Shown here piece after piece: positions 31,829 to 44,222 of a stretch of 64,000 nt of DNA (position 1 is the first letter of the stretch; every line of letters begins with the position of its first letter). The translations under genes and the position numbers were made by a program. The stretch is from Solen grandis (Eukaryota > Mollusca > Bivalvia > Adapedonta > Solenidae), in contig CM037789.1 in NCBI GenBank assembly GCA_021229015.1, positions 31,978,036-32,042,035 of the forward strand, given 5' to 3'. Under the pieces are notes generated by a model. The model had not been told where the DNA came from. It searched no databases and was given only the letters and a program-made list of their open reading frames with translations.

Positions 31829-33402
31829 AACAAGAGGGCCATGATGGCCCTGGATCGCTCACCTGATATCATTAGGCTATGTAAAATCAAATGACCCCTG
31901 GGGCAGAGCCAATTTTGACCCCAGGGTCATGATTTGAACAAACTGGGTAGAGGTCTATTAGCCCATGTTACATACCAAATATCTAAACTCCAGACCTTGT
32001 GGTTTTTGAGAAGAAATTTTTCTAGATTTTTTTCCAAAATAAGTCTATGTAAAATCAAGTGATCCCTTGGGAGGGGCCAATATTTTCACCAAATATCTAA
32101 ACGCCAGGCCATGTGTTTTCTAGTTTCCTAAAAAGAAGAATTTTCAAGTTATTTCTATATTAGCCTATGTAAAATCAGGTGACCCCAATGGCGGGGCCAA
32201 ATTTGACCCCAGGGACATGATTTGAACAAACTTGGTAGTGATCTACTAGACAATGCTGCACACCAAATATCTAAACCCTAGGCCTTGTGGTTTCTGAGAA
32301 GAAGATTTTTCAAGGTTTTTTCCTATATTAGCCTATGTTAAGTCAAGTGACCCCTGGGGTGGGGCCAATTTTGACCCAAGGGTCATAATTTGAACAATCT
32401 TGGTAGAGAGTCATAAGATCATGCTACATACCAAATATCTAAACTCCAGGCCTTGTGGTTTCTGAGAAGAAGATTTTTTCAAGTTTTTACTATATTAGCT
32501 TATGTTAAATCAAGTGACCCCTGGGGCAGGGCCAAATTTGACCCCAGGGCCATGATTTGAACAAATTTGGTTGTGATCTACTAGACAGTGCTGCACACCA
32601 AATATCTAAACCCGGGCCTTGTGGTTTCTGAGAAGAAGATTTCTCAAGTTTTTCCTATATTAGCCTATGTTAAATCAAGTGACCCCTGGGGCGTGGCCAA
32701 TTTTGACCCCAGGGTCATGATTTGAACAAACTTGGTAGAGATCCACCAGACAATGCTACACACCAAATATCTTAACTCTATGCCTTGTGGTTTCTGAGAA
32801 GAAGATTTTTCGAGGTTTTTTCCTATATTAGCCTATGTTAAATCAAGTGACCCCTGGGGCGGGGCCAATTTTGACCCCAGGGTCATAATTTTTACAATCT
32901 TGGTAGAGAGTCATAAGATCATGCTACATACCAAAAATCAAAAGGCTAGGCCTTGTGGTTTCGGAGAAGAAGATTTTTTCAAGTTTTTCCTATATTAGCC
33001 TATGTTAAATCAAGTGACCCCTGGGGCGGGGTCAATTTTGACCCCAGGGCCATAATTTGAACAATCTTGGTAGAGAGTCATAAGATCATGCTACATACCA
33101 AAAATCAGAAGGCTAGGCCTTGTGATTTCGGAGAAGAAGATTTTTAAAATTTTCATTTTTAAAATCTATTTTTAGTTCCTGTGACCTAGATTTTTGACCA
33201 ATCAAAATAATTTTAACAACTTTGGTAAAGGGCCCCATAATGAACATTCCTGTGAAGTTTAATCAAAATCCAGTGAGTAGTTTAGAAGGAGATGTTGTTT
33301 AAAGAAATTGTTGACGACGCACGCACGCACGCACGACGGACGACGGACAAAAGGCGATCACAAAAGCTCACCATGAGCACGTTGTGCTCAGGTGAGCTAA
33401 AA
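31829..33402 (+). mobile_element. GGCC-type pearl-like element, full length
   Basis: Start AACAAGAG, 5' hairpin AGGGCCA TGA TGGCCCT, subterminal repeat GCTCACCTGA (31857-31866). About eight core units of ~166-170 bp follow (one shortened to ~119), each with TGACCCCAGGGTCATGATTT and CCTTGTGGTTTCTGAGAAGA. Then come an ACGC/GACGG microsatellite (33315-33350), the 3' hairpin GAGCAC GTT GTGCTC (33375-33389) and TCAGGTGAGC (33388-33397), exactly complementary to the 5' repeat, ending CTAAAAA. It is the reference copy for the family in this window. Confidence 0.93.
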
Positions 33403-34080
33403 ATGACAGGGTAATAAATTTGTCGGCTTCATTTGTAAGAAAATTCCGCTTTATTTGAAAGCGATGATGAGAAACCAATCAGGAAATCAAAAAAATCAAA
33501 CACAGCAGGAGATCAATCAATTATGGGTAAAACTAAGTATAAATTCAATCTGAAATTATTTTGAATAGTTCGTCGTCATCTAATTACTGGGTTGATATAG
33601 AGGGAATGTTCTTTATAATAAAATAAATGAGCCGATATAAAAAGTTCTGAATTAGAACATATCTTTAGGCACTTTGGCAAAACGTATTTCCAAGGATTTT
33701 TATCCTTGCTAGTGCATTTTAGCTATCCAAATTCAAAACGGGAAATTCCCTTCTTTTTTTTTCTTATGTCTTTCTTTTTTTCTTTTCTTCTCTGGCAACC
33801 GAATGTAGAGATAGACCTGCATATGAAAAATATATCAATAGATAGATCTTTTTTTTCTCTACAAACATTTTATTTACACCAAAGATCTATTATGAAGGTA
33901 AAACTGTGTTTTATAGGCTTAAACTATACAGGTAGACTGAGAGAGTGGCAAAGTGACATTATCCACATTAGTCCAAATGCATATAAACTAGGTATTTAGC
34001 TGGGTTACCTATGGCTAGCAGCTTATCAGTACACTGATAGTAGTATGGAGCCTGGGGGGGTGATATGCAATGTTTGCTAT
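33403..34080. other. no gene recognised
   Basis: AT-rich; a 97-codon plus frame at 33706-33999 is dominated by phenylalanine from T runs and has no support. Confidence 0.5.
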
Positions 34081-34254
34081 TAGGGAAAGGGTTAAATGCT
34101 GTTTAAATGATAAAAAAATACATGTCATAAGAAACTCTAACAGCTTTTAATTTTTTATTAAGATTTAGAATGACATCACTTTTCACAGTTGCAGTACACA
34201 GACTAATTTAAGTAGCGCACGTCTTGGTTTTAGGTCTTTGATTTTATGTTTGTC

Positions 34255-35154
34255 ATAAATATAGAACAAGAAAGCTCTAACTTGCAATTTTGATATTGTT
34301 GTGAGGTAAATATAGAACAAGAAAGCTCTAACTTGCAATTTTGACATTGTTGTGAGGTAAATATAGAACAAGAAAGCTCTAACTTGCAGTTTTGACATTG
34401 TTGTGAAGTAAATATAGAACAAGAAAGCTCTAACTTGCAATTTTGACATTGTTGTGAAGTAAATATAGAACAAGAAAGCTCTAACTTGCAGTTTTGACAT
34501 TGTTGTGAAGTAAATATAGAACAAGAAAGCTCTAACTTGCAATTTTGACATTGTTGTGAGGTAAATATAGAACAAGAAAGCTCTGACTTGCAATTTTGAC
34601 ATTGTTGTGAGATAAATATAGAACAAGAAAGCTCTAACTTGCAGTTTTGACATTGTTGTGAGGTAAATATAGAACAAGAAAGCTCTAACTTGCAATTTTG
34701 ACATTGTTGTGAGGTAAATATAGAACAAGAAAGCTCTAACTTGCAATTTTGACATTGTTGTGAGGTAAATATAGAACAAGAAAGCTCTAACTTGCAGTTT
34801 TGACATTGTTGTGAAGTAAATATAGAACAAGAAAGCTCTAACTTGCAATTTTGACATTGTTGTGAGGTAAATATAGAACAAGAAAGCTCTAACTTGCAAT
34901 TTTGACATTGTTGTGAGGTAAATATAGAACAAGAAAGCTCTAACTTGCAATTTTGACATTGTTGTGAGGTAAATATAGAACAAGAAAGCTCTAACTTGCA
35001 GTTTTGACATTGTTGTGAGGTAAATATAGAACAAGAAAGCTCTAACTTGCAATTTTGACATTGTTGTGAGGTAAATATAGAACAAGAAAGCTCTAACTTG
35101 CAGTTTTGACATTGTTGTGAAGTAAATATAGAACAAGAAAGCTCTAACTAGCAA
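34255..35154. repeat. 51-bp tandem array, 17 full copies, open on minus strand
   Basis: Unit: AAATATAGAACAAGAAAGCT, CTAACTTGCAATTTTGACAT, TGTTGTGAGGT; copies are almost identical. The minus strand stays open for 323 codons (35154-34183) as a 17-residue repeat VRAFLFYIYLTTMSKLQ, then a unique tail ending in stop. The frame opens at TTG with no ATG before the first repeat. Variants are TTG/CTG, GTT/GTC and TAC/TAT (silent) and CTC/TTC (Leu/Phe) and ATG/ATA. The open frame is explained by the period being divisible by three, so I do not call a gene. GAAGT variants occur at copies 3-5, 11 and 17 from the left. Confidence 0.95.
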
Positions 35155-37424
35155 TTCTTATGGTATCTTTCCTGCATATACGCATTACTCAAGGTCTGAA
35201 GGGGATTAAATTCACACAGAGACTGTTATGGTGAAGGTGCATTCCATTTTAGCTCAAACACTGAGACATTAACCATTGAAAGACATGACCGCCATTGGTA
35301 TCCTGTAATATATATTGAAATAAAGATCATTGAAAGCAGTTGAATACTGGAAATAAATTACGCTGCATGCCAATTGAAGCATTGAACGTTCCTGTTTTGT
35401 TGTTTTCTTATGAAAAATTATAACCAGAGAGTAGCACTTAATGTTGGCTTTTGTAATCAATATAATTGTACCTTTTTCATCTATTTTAATATAAAATATT
35501 GTGCATGTGATAATAAAACATTATGTTCAAGAGGATCATTTGATGTAATATGTGGCAAAATCGAGCCAGAGAGCCTTGAAATGAATGTATTTGCTTGTAT
35601 TCAAATTTGATTTTTAACACATAGGCAACTTCTTCCAGTTGGCTGCTGTATAACTAAGTTACCTATTTTACCAAAAAAAAGTAGGAGTTCATATTTCAGA
35701 ATTTTTTCTTAAATTTCTCATGTATTGTCCCTTCATGATGGAACAAAATTGCACTGGACCCTGGAATTTTTTTTGTTCAATCATATTTTCCCCGCCATGG
35801 CAAAAATTATTTTTTCACATAGACATGCTGCTTCCATTGTAACACCATGTATATGCTGTATAAGTATCAGGAGGGTTGTAAATAGGCAATGCCGTGATAT
35901 ATCATTATTTTTTGTAATGTTTTTTTTGCGTGTATCAGGAATAGGAGGATTTCATTTATAAATTAAAAAGCAGATATATGTTATAAACAGAAAAAAACAA
36001 AGCATTACAAACATGTATTTTAGTGTATCACACATTGTTTAACGGGTGTCATACTGACCGACTTACGACATCATAATGGTCAACATGCAGAACTAATATG
36101 TGTCGCTCTGGTAGGTGTGAAAAATGACCAACACTTTGTTTGAGCACATCATCAATCAACAACTGTTAATTGATCCTGGGGACTTCAGAGATAGTTCGCT
36201 CCAGTGCTTATTTGGTTCCATTCACTCTTCATTCAATCGCATCTCTTTTACATTGAATTAAGACCAAATTCTGCTGGGACCTGAGACTTGCTTCGCAACA
36301 CACCATCATTTCATTCCATTGCATTTTTTCCCATCACAAATGAACAGTAAAATGAAGATAATTTTGTAGATTTAAGATCAGGTCTGTACTTAAGCTTTTG
36401 TCTAGCAGGCTGTTTGTTACAAAATACTGAACAATTGTTCAAGATAGAGAGGAGTGCAGTGGCATGGTATAGGTGTGAATAATAATCGTTGCATCACATC
36501 TGACTTGCGGAAGAAAAGAACAGAAGAAGAACTTTTGTCACATATAGTGCAATCAAACATTATAGAAGGGAAATTGGTTTCTTCCAATGTGTTGAACCTC
36601 AAACTTGGGATGTGCACATTACAGGGAAGCGGACTATAAATGGCATTTTACGGTAATAATGATCTTCTAGAGCAAACTTGGGTACAATGGATTGGCTTTG
36701 CATCAACAACTGCTACACGCTGGCATTGATCACTCGTGATTTAGCTGAAACTCAGCTACTTTGAAACTCACTCAATTTCACTGTGGCAGAGATCTGTGCT
36801 ATATCTCCTGGATTGAAGATTGCCCCTAGAGAAATCACTTGTCCTGGGGTTATTCCTAACTCCTAAGCGAGATCATGTTTAAATGAAGCTTCACTATTTT
36901 GAGCGATTGTGTAACTGTATATAATACTTTTATACTTTGAGAACAGACCTGATTTGCAAATAGTTTTAAATTTGCATGCAATTTTAAGTTAAGCTTTCCA
37001 TCGTGAAATTTAAAAAAAAAATGCATCCAGGAAAAACTGTTTAATACTTACTATATATAATTAATGACAAAAATAATTATACTATTCATTTTCAGTTACA
37101 AAGGAAGCTTTTAAAGATTTTACTACCACAATCTATATAAAATGTTTTAATGTGCTAGTATGTTACAATAAACCCTCAGCTTCAACAATATATTTCCCAT
37201 CATTTCACGCCATTGTTATTATATTACCTTCAAAAAGCGGGAACCTTAATGACAATCATGTCACCACTGCAACCCCAGGTTTGCCTTTAATTACTGCAGA
37301 TTTAAATGAGAAACACCTTAATCACTTTTCATAATGAAAATGATGGGAGTCATTTATCAACTAAAAAATATAAAGACGGATTTATCAAAATGCATTTGTT
37401 ACCTTAATAATTTGTATACTTAAT
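35155..37424. other. no gene recognised
   Basis: No repeat or gene signature. Short open frames (for example 36454-36639 plus, opening at GTG) lack ATG starts and have no family resemblance. Confidence 0.5.
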
Positions 37425-37610
37425 TCAACCCTTTACTTTTATTCATGAACAAATTTATGACTCTTTACTAAACTTCAAATGGTAAATGAAACAATGAATT
37501 TTTCTTTGCTGTGCAGACTGCAGAATATGAGCTACAATATGAGCAAACAGAGGAGACCCTGACCTAGGTCTCCTTGTTTGCCAATGTGTCAGAACACGCT
37601 ATAATTTTTT
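37425..37610 (-). repeat. interspersed repeat R, minus copy
   Basis: On minus: TGACACATTGGCAAACAAGG, GGGTCTCCTCTGTTTGCTC, AGCAAAGAAAAATTCATTG and the end AAAGGGTTGAATT. This is the best preserved left half of the family. Confidence 0.7.
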
Positions 37611-38713
37611 AGGTTCAGGGCTATTTAAAGCAAGGCACTTATATTCATATGAATATCGTTCGATAACATTTTAGTATGAGATGGAGGAGTCCTACATCCA
37701 AATTTTTTCAGACGTATGGCAATGAAAATTCTGTTCTTTATTAGATCAACTGTAATTGCATCTTTTTTATTCTGGCTCTTCATGCAAGCCACATAAGCAT
37801 CAAACTTAGACATAACAAATATTAGCATGCAGAAAACAATAAAGCAGAAGCTGTTCTTCTACTTTTGCTGCCAGTGACCTTGACCCTACTGACCTCAATT
37901 GCAATCCAAACCTTTGGCTCATGCAGTCTACCTACCATATGTAGTAAAGAAAGTCCTGTTTTGTAACAATGGGGAAACAGGAAGCCTAAATAAGATATTC
38001 TTTGAAAACTGCATGGAATGTAAAGGAATGTTCATGGGGAAGACAGCAGTTCCTGATAAAGCAGCAAAGAGGCCCAAAAGAAAATTTTATCAGAAATCAA
38101 TAACCACCCTTCCTGAAATAAACGTGTTTATAAACTGATCCAATGGAATGCAGATTGTTTGTTTGCAGTACTGATGAACAAAGTCCATACCAGAGTCTGC
38201 AAATTTTCCTTCATCTAGAAGACCAGCAATACCATGAAGCCAGGGCTATAAAAGAGCCTGTTCATACAAAAACTCTTGGGAAACGTTACTAGACCACCAA
38301 CTGAATTATAATGGTGCAGTTCATCTCAGCTGCTTCAAGATATGACAACCAACTGATGGTACACAGAAAAAGACAAAATGGGATAAAACGAGAAATGCCT
38401 TTTTTTTAAGTGCAACTTAAACAAATGTCACTCCTTTATCAAAATGAAAGAGAATACTTAACAAAGCGTAGTGGGAGCATGTGAAGGTGCAGAACTGTGA
38501 GAACGATTGTGTCATGGTACAGGCATTCAAAAAATAAGGTGTGTCATAATTTGAGAATATCTTTATTATGAAGAAAGTTATGATGTACATTTATATTTTA
38601 ACAAAGGGCAATAAGTCTATAAGAAAATGGCCTTTCCAAGAAATTATTTTCATGGCAAACTGCCTTCAAGTACCATAAATAAGAAGAAAATTAAATGCTT
38701 CAACAACATTTTT
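37611..38713. other. no gene established; one weak open frame
   Basis: A plus-strand frame at 37899-38138 (79 codons, opening at TTG) reads in part FFENCMECKGMFMGKTAVPD and is protein-like in composition. It has no ATG start, no clear acceptor/donor pair and no family I can name. Confidence 0.4.
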
Positions 38714-41700
38714 AACAAGAGTGCCAGTGCTGCCACAATATACGCCGCCACAAAATATAAAGACCAAGAGGGTCCTTTTAATTATTGCTTTTGACATTTC
38801 TGAAAGCATAAGCTCATAATGAAGTCTGTGAGACCAATTAGTTTAGCTGAACAGAGAGAGAACCCTAAAAAGGCTTCCAATATGAATGTAGGTCAAATAG
38901 CAGTATCAATATGAATCCTTTTTTCTTTCGCCGCATAACTCTTGCAAAAATCACTGTACCAGAAAATCCCTGCTTTATGCACTTTTACCTGTTTAGTTGT
39001 GTTTCCAAGAGACCTTATTTAGAAAGGCATAACTATTGCTAATATTGATAAACATCAAAATCCCTGCTTTGTGCATATCTAGTATAGTAATGACATTGTC
39101 CAAGTTTCGAAAAGTTTAGGTCAGAAACATACAAGGAATTGCATTCACAAGGCTGAAATATCAATCAGCTAAAGAGACTAAGTTTCAAGGGACACAAATC
39201 TTGCAAAAATTAATGAACAGGAAAATTGCCACTTCATGCACATCTACCAATTATAGTAATGCCACAGATCAAGTTTTGAAAAGATTCGTTCAGAAATGTA
39301 GGAGGAGTTGCGTTCACAAGGCTGCAATATCAATCAGCTACAAAGACTAAGTTTCAAGGGACACAAATCTTGTAAAAATCAATGAACCAGAAAATCACCA
39401 CTTCATGCACATCTACTCATTATAGTAATGCCACTGATCAAGTTTTGAAATGATTCGTTCAGAAATGTAGGAGGAGTTGGGTTCACAAGGCTGCAATTTC
39501 AATCAGCTACAGAGACTAAGTTTCAAGGGACACAAATCTTGTAAAAAACAATGAACCAGTAAATTACCACTTCATGCACATTTTACCCATTTTAGTAATG
39601 ACACTGACTAAGATTTGAAAAGATTCATTCAAAAATGTAGGAGGAGTTGCATTCACAAGGCTGCAATATCAATCACCTACAGAAACTAAGTTTCAAGGGA
39701 CACAAATCTTGTAAAAATCAATGAACCAGTAAATTACCACTTTATGCACATCTACCCATTTTAGTAATACATGACCAAGTTTTGAAAAGATTCATTCAAA
39801 AATGTAGGAGGAGTTGCATTCACAAGGCTGCAATATCAATCAGCTACAGAGACTAAGTTTCAAGGGACACAATTCTTGTAAAAATCAATGAACCATAAAA
39901 TCACCACTTCATGCACATCTACCCATATAGTAATGACATTGACCAAGTTTTGAAATGATTCGTTCAGAAATGTAGGAGGAGTTGTGTTCACAAGGCTGCA
40001 ATATCAATCAGCTACAGAGACTAAGTTTCAAGGAACATAAATCTTGTAAAAATCAATGAGCTGGAAAATTGCCACTTCATGCACATTTACCCATTTTAGT
40101 AATGACATTGACCAAGTTTTGAAAAGATTCATTCCGAAATGTAGGAGGAGTTGCGTTCACAAGGCTGAAATATCAATCAGCTAAAGAGACTAAGTTTCAA
40201 GGGACACAAATCTTGCAAAAATTAATGAACAGGAAAATTGCCACTTTATGCACATCTACCAATTATAGTAATGCCACAGATCAAGTTTTGAAAAGATTCG
40301 TTCAGAAATGTAGGAGGAGTTGCGTTCACAAGGCTGCAATATCAATCAGCTACAAAGACTAAGTTTCAAGGGACACAAATCTTGTAAAAATCAATGAACC
40401 AGAAAATCACCACTTCATGCACATCTACTCATTATAGTAATGCCACTGATCAAGTTTTGAAAAGATTCATTCAAAAATGTAGGAGGAGTTGCATTCACAA
40501 GGCTGCAATATCAATCACCTACAGAAACTAAGTTTCAAGGGACACAAATCTTGTAAAAATCAATGAACCAGAAAATCACCACTTTATGCACATCTACCCA
40601 TTATAGTAATAACATTGACCAAGTTTTGAAAAGATTCATTCAAAAATGTAGGAGGAGTTGCATTCACAAGGCTGCAATATCAATCAGCTACAGAACTAAG
40701 TTTCAAGGGACACAATTCTTGTAAAAATCAATGAACCAAAATCACCACTTATGCACATCTACCCATATAGTAATGACATTGACCAAGTTTTGAAATGATT
40801 CGTTCAGAAATGTAGGAGGAGTTGTGTTCACAAGGCTGCAATATCAATCAGCTACAGAGACTAAGTTTCAAGGAACATAAATCTTGTAAAAATCAATGTT
40901 CTGGAAAATTGCCACTTCATGCACATTTACCCATTTTAGTAATGACATTGACCAAGTTTTGAAAAGATTCATTCCGAAATGTAGGAGGAGTTGCGTTCAC
41001 AAGGCTGAAATATCAATCAGCTAAAGAGACTAAGTTTCAAGGGACACAAATCTTGCAAAAATTAATGAACAGGAAAATTGCCACTTTATGCACATCTACC
41101 AATTATAGTAATGCCACTGATCAAGTTTTGAAATGATTCGTTCAGAAATGTAGGAGGAGTTGGGTTCACAAGGCTGCAATTTCAATCAGCTACAGAGACT
41201 AAGTTTCAAGGGACACAAATCTTGTAAAAAACAATGAACCAGTAAATTACCACTTCATGCACATTTTACCCATTTTAGTAATGACACTGACTAAGATTTG
41301 AAAAGATTCATTCAAAAATGTAGGAGGAGTTGCATTCACAAGGCTGCAATATCAATCACCTACAGAAACTAAGTTTCAAGGGACACAAATCTTGTAAAAA
41401 TCAATGAACCGGAAAATCACCACTTTATGCACATCTACCCATTATAGTAATAACATTGACCAAGTTTTGAAAAGATTCATTCAAAAATGTAGGAGGAGTT
41501 GCATTCACAAGGCTGCAATATCAATCAGCTACAGAGACTAAGTTTCAAGGGACACAATTCTTGTAAAAATCAATGAACCATAAAATCACCACTTCATGCA
41601 CATCTACCCATTATAGTAATGACATTGACCAAGTTTTGAAATGATTCGTTCAGAAATGTAGGAGGAGTTGTGTTCACAAGGCTGCAATATCAATCAGCTA

Positions 41701-42035
41701 CAGAGACTAAGTTTCAAGGAACAAAATCTTGTAAAAATCAATGAACGGAGGAGTTGGTTCACAAGGCTGCAATATCAATCAGCTACAGAGACTAAGTTTC
41801 AAGGACAAAATCTTGTAAAAATCAATGACGGAAAATGCCACTTCATGCCATTACCCATTTAGTAATGACATTGACCAAGTTTTGAAAAGATTCATTCAGA
41901 AATGTAGGAGGAGTTGCGTTCACAAGGCTGCAATATCAATCAGCTACAGAGACTAAGTTTCAAGGGACACAAATCTTGTAAAAATCAATGAACCGGAAAA
42001 TCGTCACTTCATGCACATGTACCCATTATAGGTAT
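38714..42035 (+). mobile_element. pearl/HINE-like element with long 168-bp array
   Basis: It starts AACAAGAG followed by TGCCAGTGCTGCCACAATAT and ACGCCGCCAC, resembling the start at 52602 (same family C). From about 39100 to 42030 there are about 17 units of 166-170 bp, with conserved CCAAGTTTTGAAAAGATTC and GTAGGAGGAGTTGCGTTCAC. Units near 41740-41850 are shortened. No 3' hairpin complementary to ATACGCC is seen after the array, so the right end is probably lost. Confidence 0.85.
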
Positions 42036-42732
42036 TATAGGCTTACAGCAGGTGACACAAAAAGGACCTTTTCCAGATATTTTATTACCATCATATTGTC
42101 TTTGAGTCATTGATACATAAACCAAGTATTGTAAATATAAAGAGACTTAAATATCATCAGTTTATCTTAAATATGAAGAGAGTTATGCTCCGGACAAAAT
42201 TATTGGGAGATCCAACTAGAAACTCTGACAAAAACAGTAAATCTCCCTTTGTTGAAGGGGAGACATAGTTATACACATATACCTATAATTCAACTGGATT
42301 TTTTTTCCTACTGCTTACAAATTCCTACCTCCCATAAATAGCAAATGCAAAGAAAGACTACTAATGTTGACAAAGCCCATTAAATGTTTGCATTAAAATT
42401 TACTTCATCCCATTATGCAAACGAGTGATCTGTTTAATATTAATGAATTCAAATCAACGCTCTTCCCTCATAACTAGGGCAAAAGCAAGACTTATACAAA
42501 CACAATAGAATATGGAAATGTGTCAAGTCTGGATTTTTATGCTATATACTTTTGTCTGAGATAAATTAGTACATATTAATTAGTACATATAAATTGGTAC
42601 AAATAAAATAAAATAATTTCCACATGGACTTGATAAAATAATCCATAGGGGCATAACTTTTCAATGTTTTAGACCTAAAACTGCACATTTTCAAAATCTC
42701 TGAACTCTGGCTTCAGTGAGGACTACAGGACG
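42036..42732. other. no feature seen
   Basis: Unassigned; includes the ordinary words GAGAGTTATGCTCCGGACAA (42178-42197) resembling family E cores, so some relic may be present. Confidence 0.45.
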
Positions 42733-42804
42733 AGGGGTGAGAGAGAAACTAGGCTAAGTGCATATAAATATATATACACTTAACCTAGTTTGGCTCTCAC
42801 CCCT
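42733..42804 (-). other. 72-nt near-perfect hairpin, pre-miRNA-sized
   Basis: The left arm AGGGGTGAGAG, AAACTAGG, TAAGTG, ATATA is repeated in inverted order by the right arm. Two adjacent mismatches separate the 11-bp and 8-bp blocks. Two further differences are C-A mismatches if the plus strand is transcribed but G-U pairs on the minus strand, so the minus transcript folds better. The size and loop suit a microRNA precursor, but I recognise no known miRNA, and a palindromic MITE is equally possible. Confidence 0.5.
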
Positions 42805-43161
42805 TGAGAACAAGAACAGAAGGAGAAAGACAGTGCATTAAAATGACCAAAGATGTTGAAAAACATTTAACTGCAATACACTCAACGATGGCATGACTTG
42901 AATTTCTCAATACACAACAATTCTACCCCCAGATGGTGCATTGTCAGATACGTCATAAGAAAATGGGTTCTTTGTCCTTAATTACAAAACGTAATGAAGT
43001 CTTAATGTGCCTGTCCTGTTTTTAGGTCAATAAACTAAAAGCTGTATAAATCTATAATCATGAAAGGATGCCTGGGTCTTGTTGACCACATCTACAACTA
43101 GGCTACAATGACCTTTATGACTGTTAATCAATCAGGCTCCAATTCCTCAAACTCCAAGATA
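42805..43161. other. no feature seen
   Basis: Unassigned. Confidence 0.45.
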
Positions 43162-43388
43162 AACAAGTAACTGGTGTTGCTAGCAACATATGAGTCCCCT
43201 ACCGATGAGGTGTATAATTTTTCTGTTACCATAGCAACCAAGAGAGAAAAAAAAAGCAAAAAAACAGAATCTCCATACTGCCATCTATTCATATACCAAG
43301 TTTCATAATATTATCTTAAACGATTTTTAATTTATCGCGGGATCCAGATTTCCGGAGAGAGGGAAACAACAGTACGGGGACTAAAAAT
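43162..43388 (+). mobile_element. short pearl-like element, family H
   Basis: Start AACAAGTAACTGGT, then a palindrome GTTGCTAGCAAC as 5' hairpin and the subterminal repeat AGTCCCC (43193-43199). After a single non-repeated core of about 170 bp it ends GGGGACT (43376-43382), complementary to the 5' repeat, then AAAAA. A second 5' fragment of the family is at 24286. Confidence 0.75.
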
Positions 43389-44013
43389 TGTTTTAAGTGA
43401 TCATCCAGGAGAAAATGTAAAAATGGTCTTTAAAAATTTTTTTTGTAACATTTGATTTTCAGGTCCTTGTAAAAATGAGGACTTTAATATAAATTAATAT
43501 CATCTTCATAGCATCTTAATGAAATAGTCTTTGAATAAAATAATGTCACCACTGATTTTCATTATATACAAAATAGCCATATCAATTAATACTTCTGTAA
43601 ATGTGTGAATGCGTATATCATATTCCAGGCTTTATATCCCTTATTGATACACAAATGCTAACTAACCCAGCTGTTTATGCAAAGTCAGCAATTTCTGTTT
43701 CACCATGTTGATACATAAATAAATTCACTGAAAGGACAATATTTAACAGAATATTATACAAAATTCATTAAATAGCAACCATTAAATAGCAAATACGGTA
43801 CCTGGTAAATTGAAATATTTGTTAACAAACTAAGCATCCAATTAACACCTATACAAATTAAAGCAATGAATAAAACGTCGTTTTTTTCTCTCTAAATCTG
43901 ATCTGGGTGATATATGAGTAATAGTCAAAAAGGTAATTTAGCCTATTTATGGAAGCTCTTCAACTGAAGGTAATGCATTAGGGTCCTGTACCTTGACCCT
44001 ACATAAAGACTTA
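43389..44013. other. no feature seen
   Basis: Unassigned AT-rich DNA. Confidence 0.45.
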
Positions 44014-44222
44014 TTTTGACACCTTGGAGGCCGAAGCAGACCCAGATCCTAAAGGAGCTGTCTGATCAGGGTCTCCTCCGTTTGCTCATATTATACTGTA
44101 ACTCAGATTCTAGGAAAGTCAGCATGGCAAAGAAAAATTCATGGTTTCATACCCATTTACGGTTTAATTAATAAATATTCATCAAGTAAAACATTTGTAC
44201 ATGAATATTCATGAGGTTAAGA
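44014..44222 (+). repeat. interspersed repeat R, plus copy
   Basis: GACACCTTGG, GGGTCTCCTCCGTTTGCTC, GTAACTCAGATTCTAGG, GCATGGCAAAGAAAAATTCA and TGTACATGAATATTCATGAG end in GTTAAG. It gives, with 37425, the fullest view of the family. Confidence 0.7.

Larger units (their letters stand above)
31199..34095. mobile_element. candidate large TTAA-flanked element
   Basis: The left edge is TTAA + CCCTTTCCCTCAT (31199-31215) and the right edge is TTAGGGAAAGGG + TTAA (about 34080-34095), the same termini as the small foldback MITEs. Just inside the left end are three diverged CCTCAT..AGACGCAT words (31213, 31245 and 31282). The termini could instead be two independent MITE relics. If it is one element, it is 2.9 kb including the nested 31829-33402 element, with no transposase left. 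Confidence 0.35.

Noticed and set aside
39100..42030. CRISPR-like array of regular repeats
   Set aside because: Units are directly adjacent ~168-bp satellite monomers with no unique spacers, in animal DNA.
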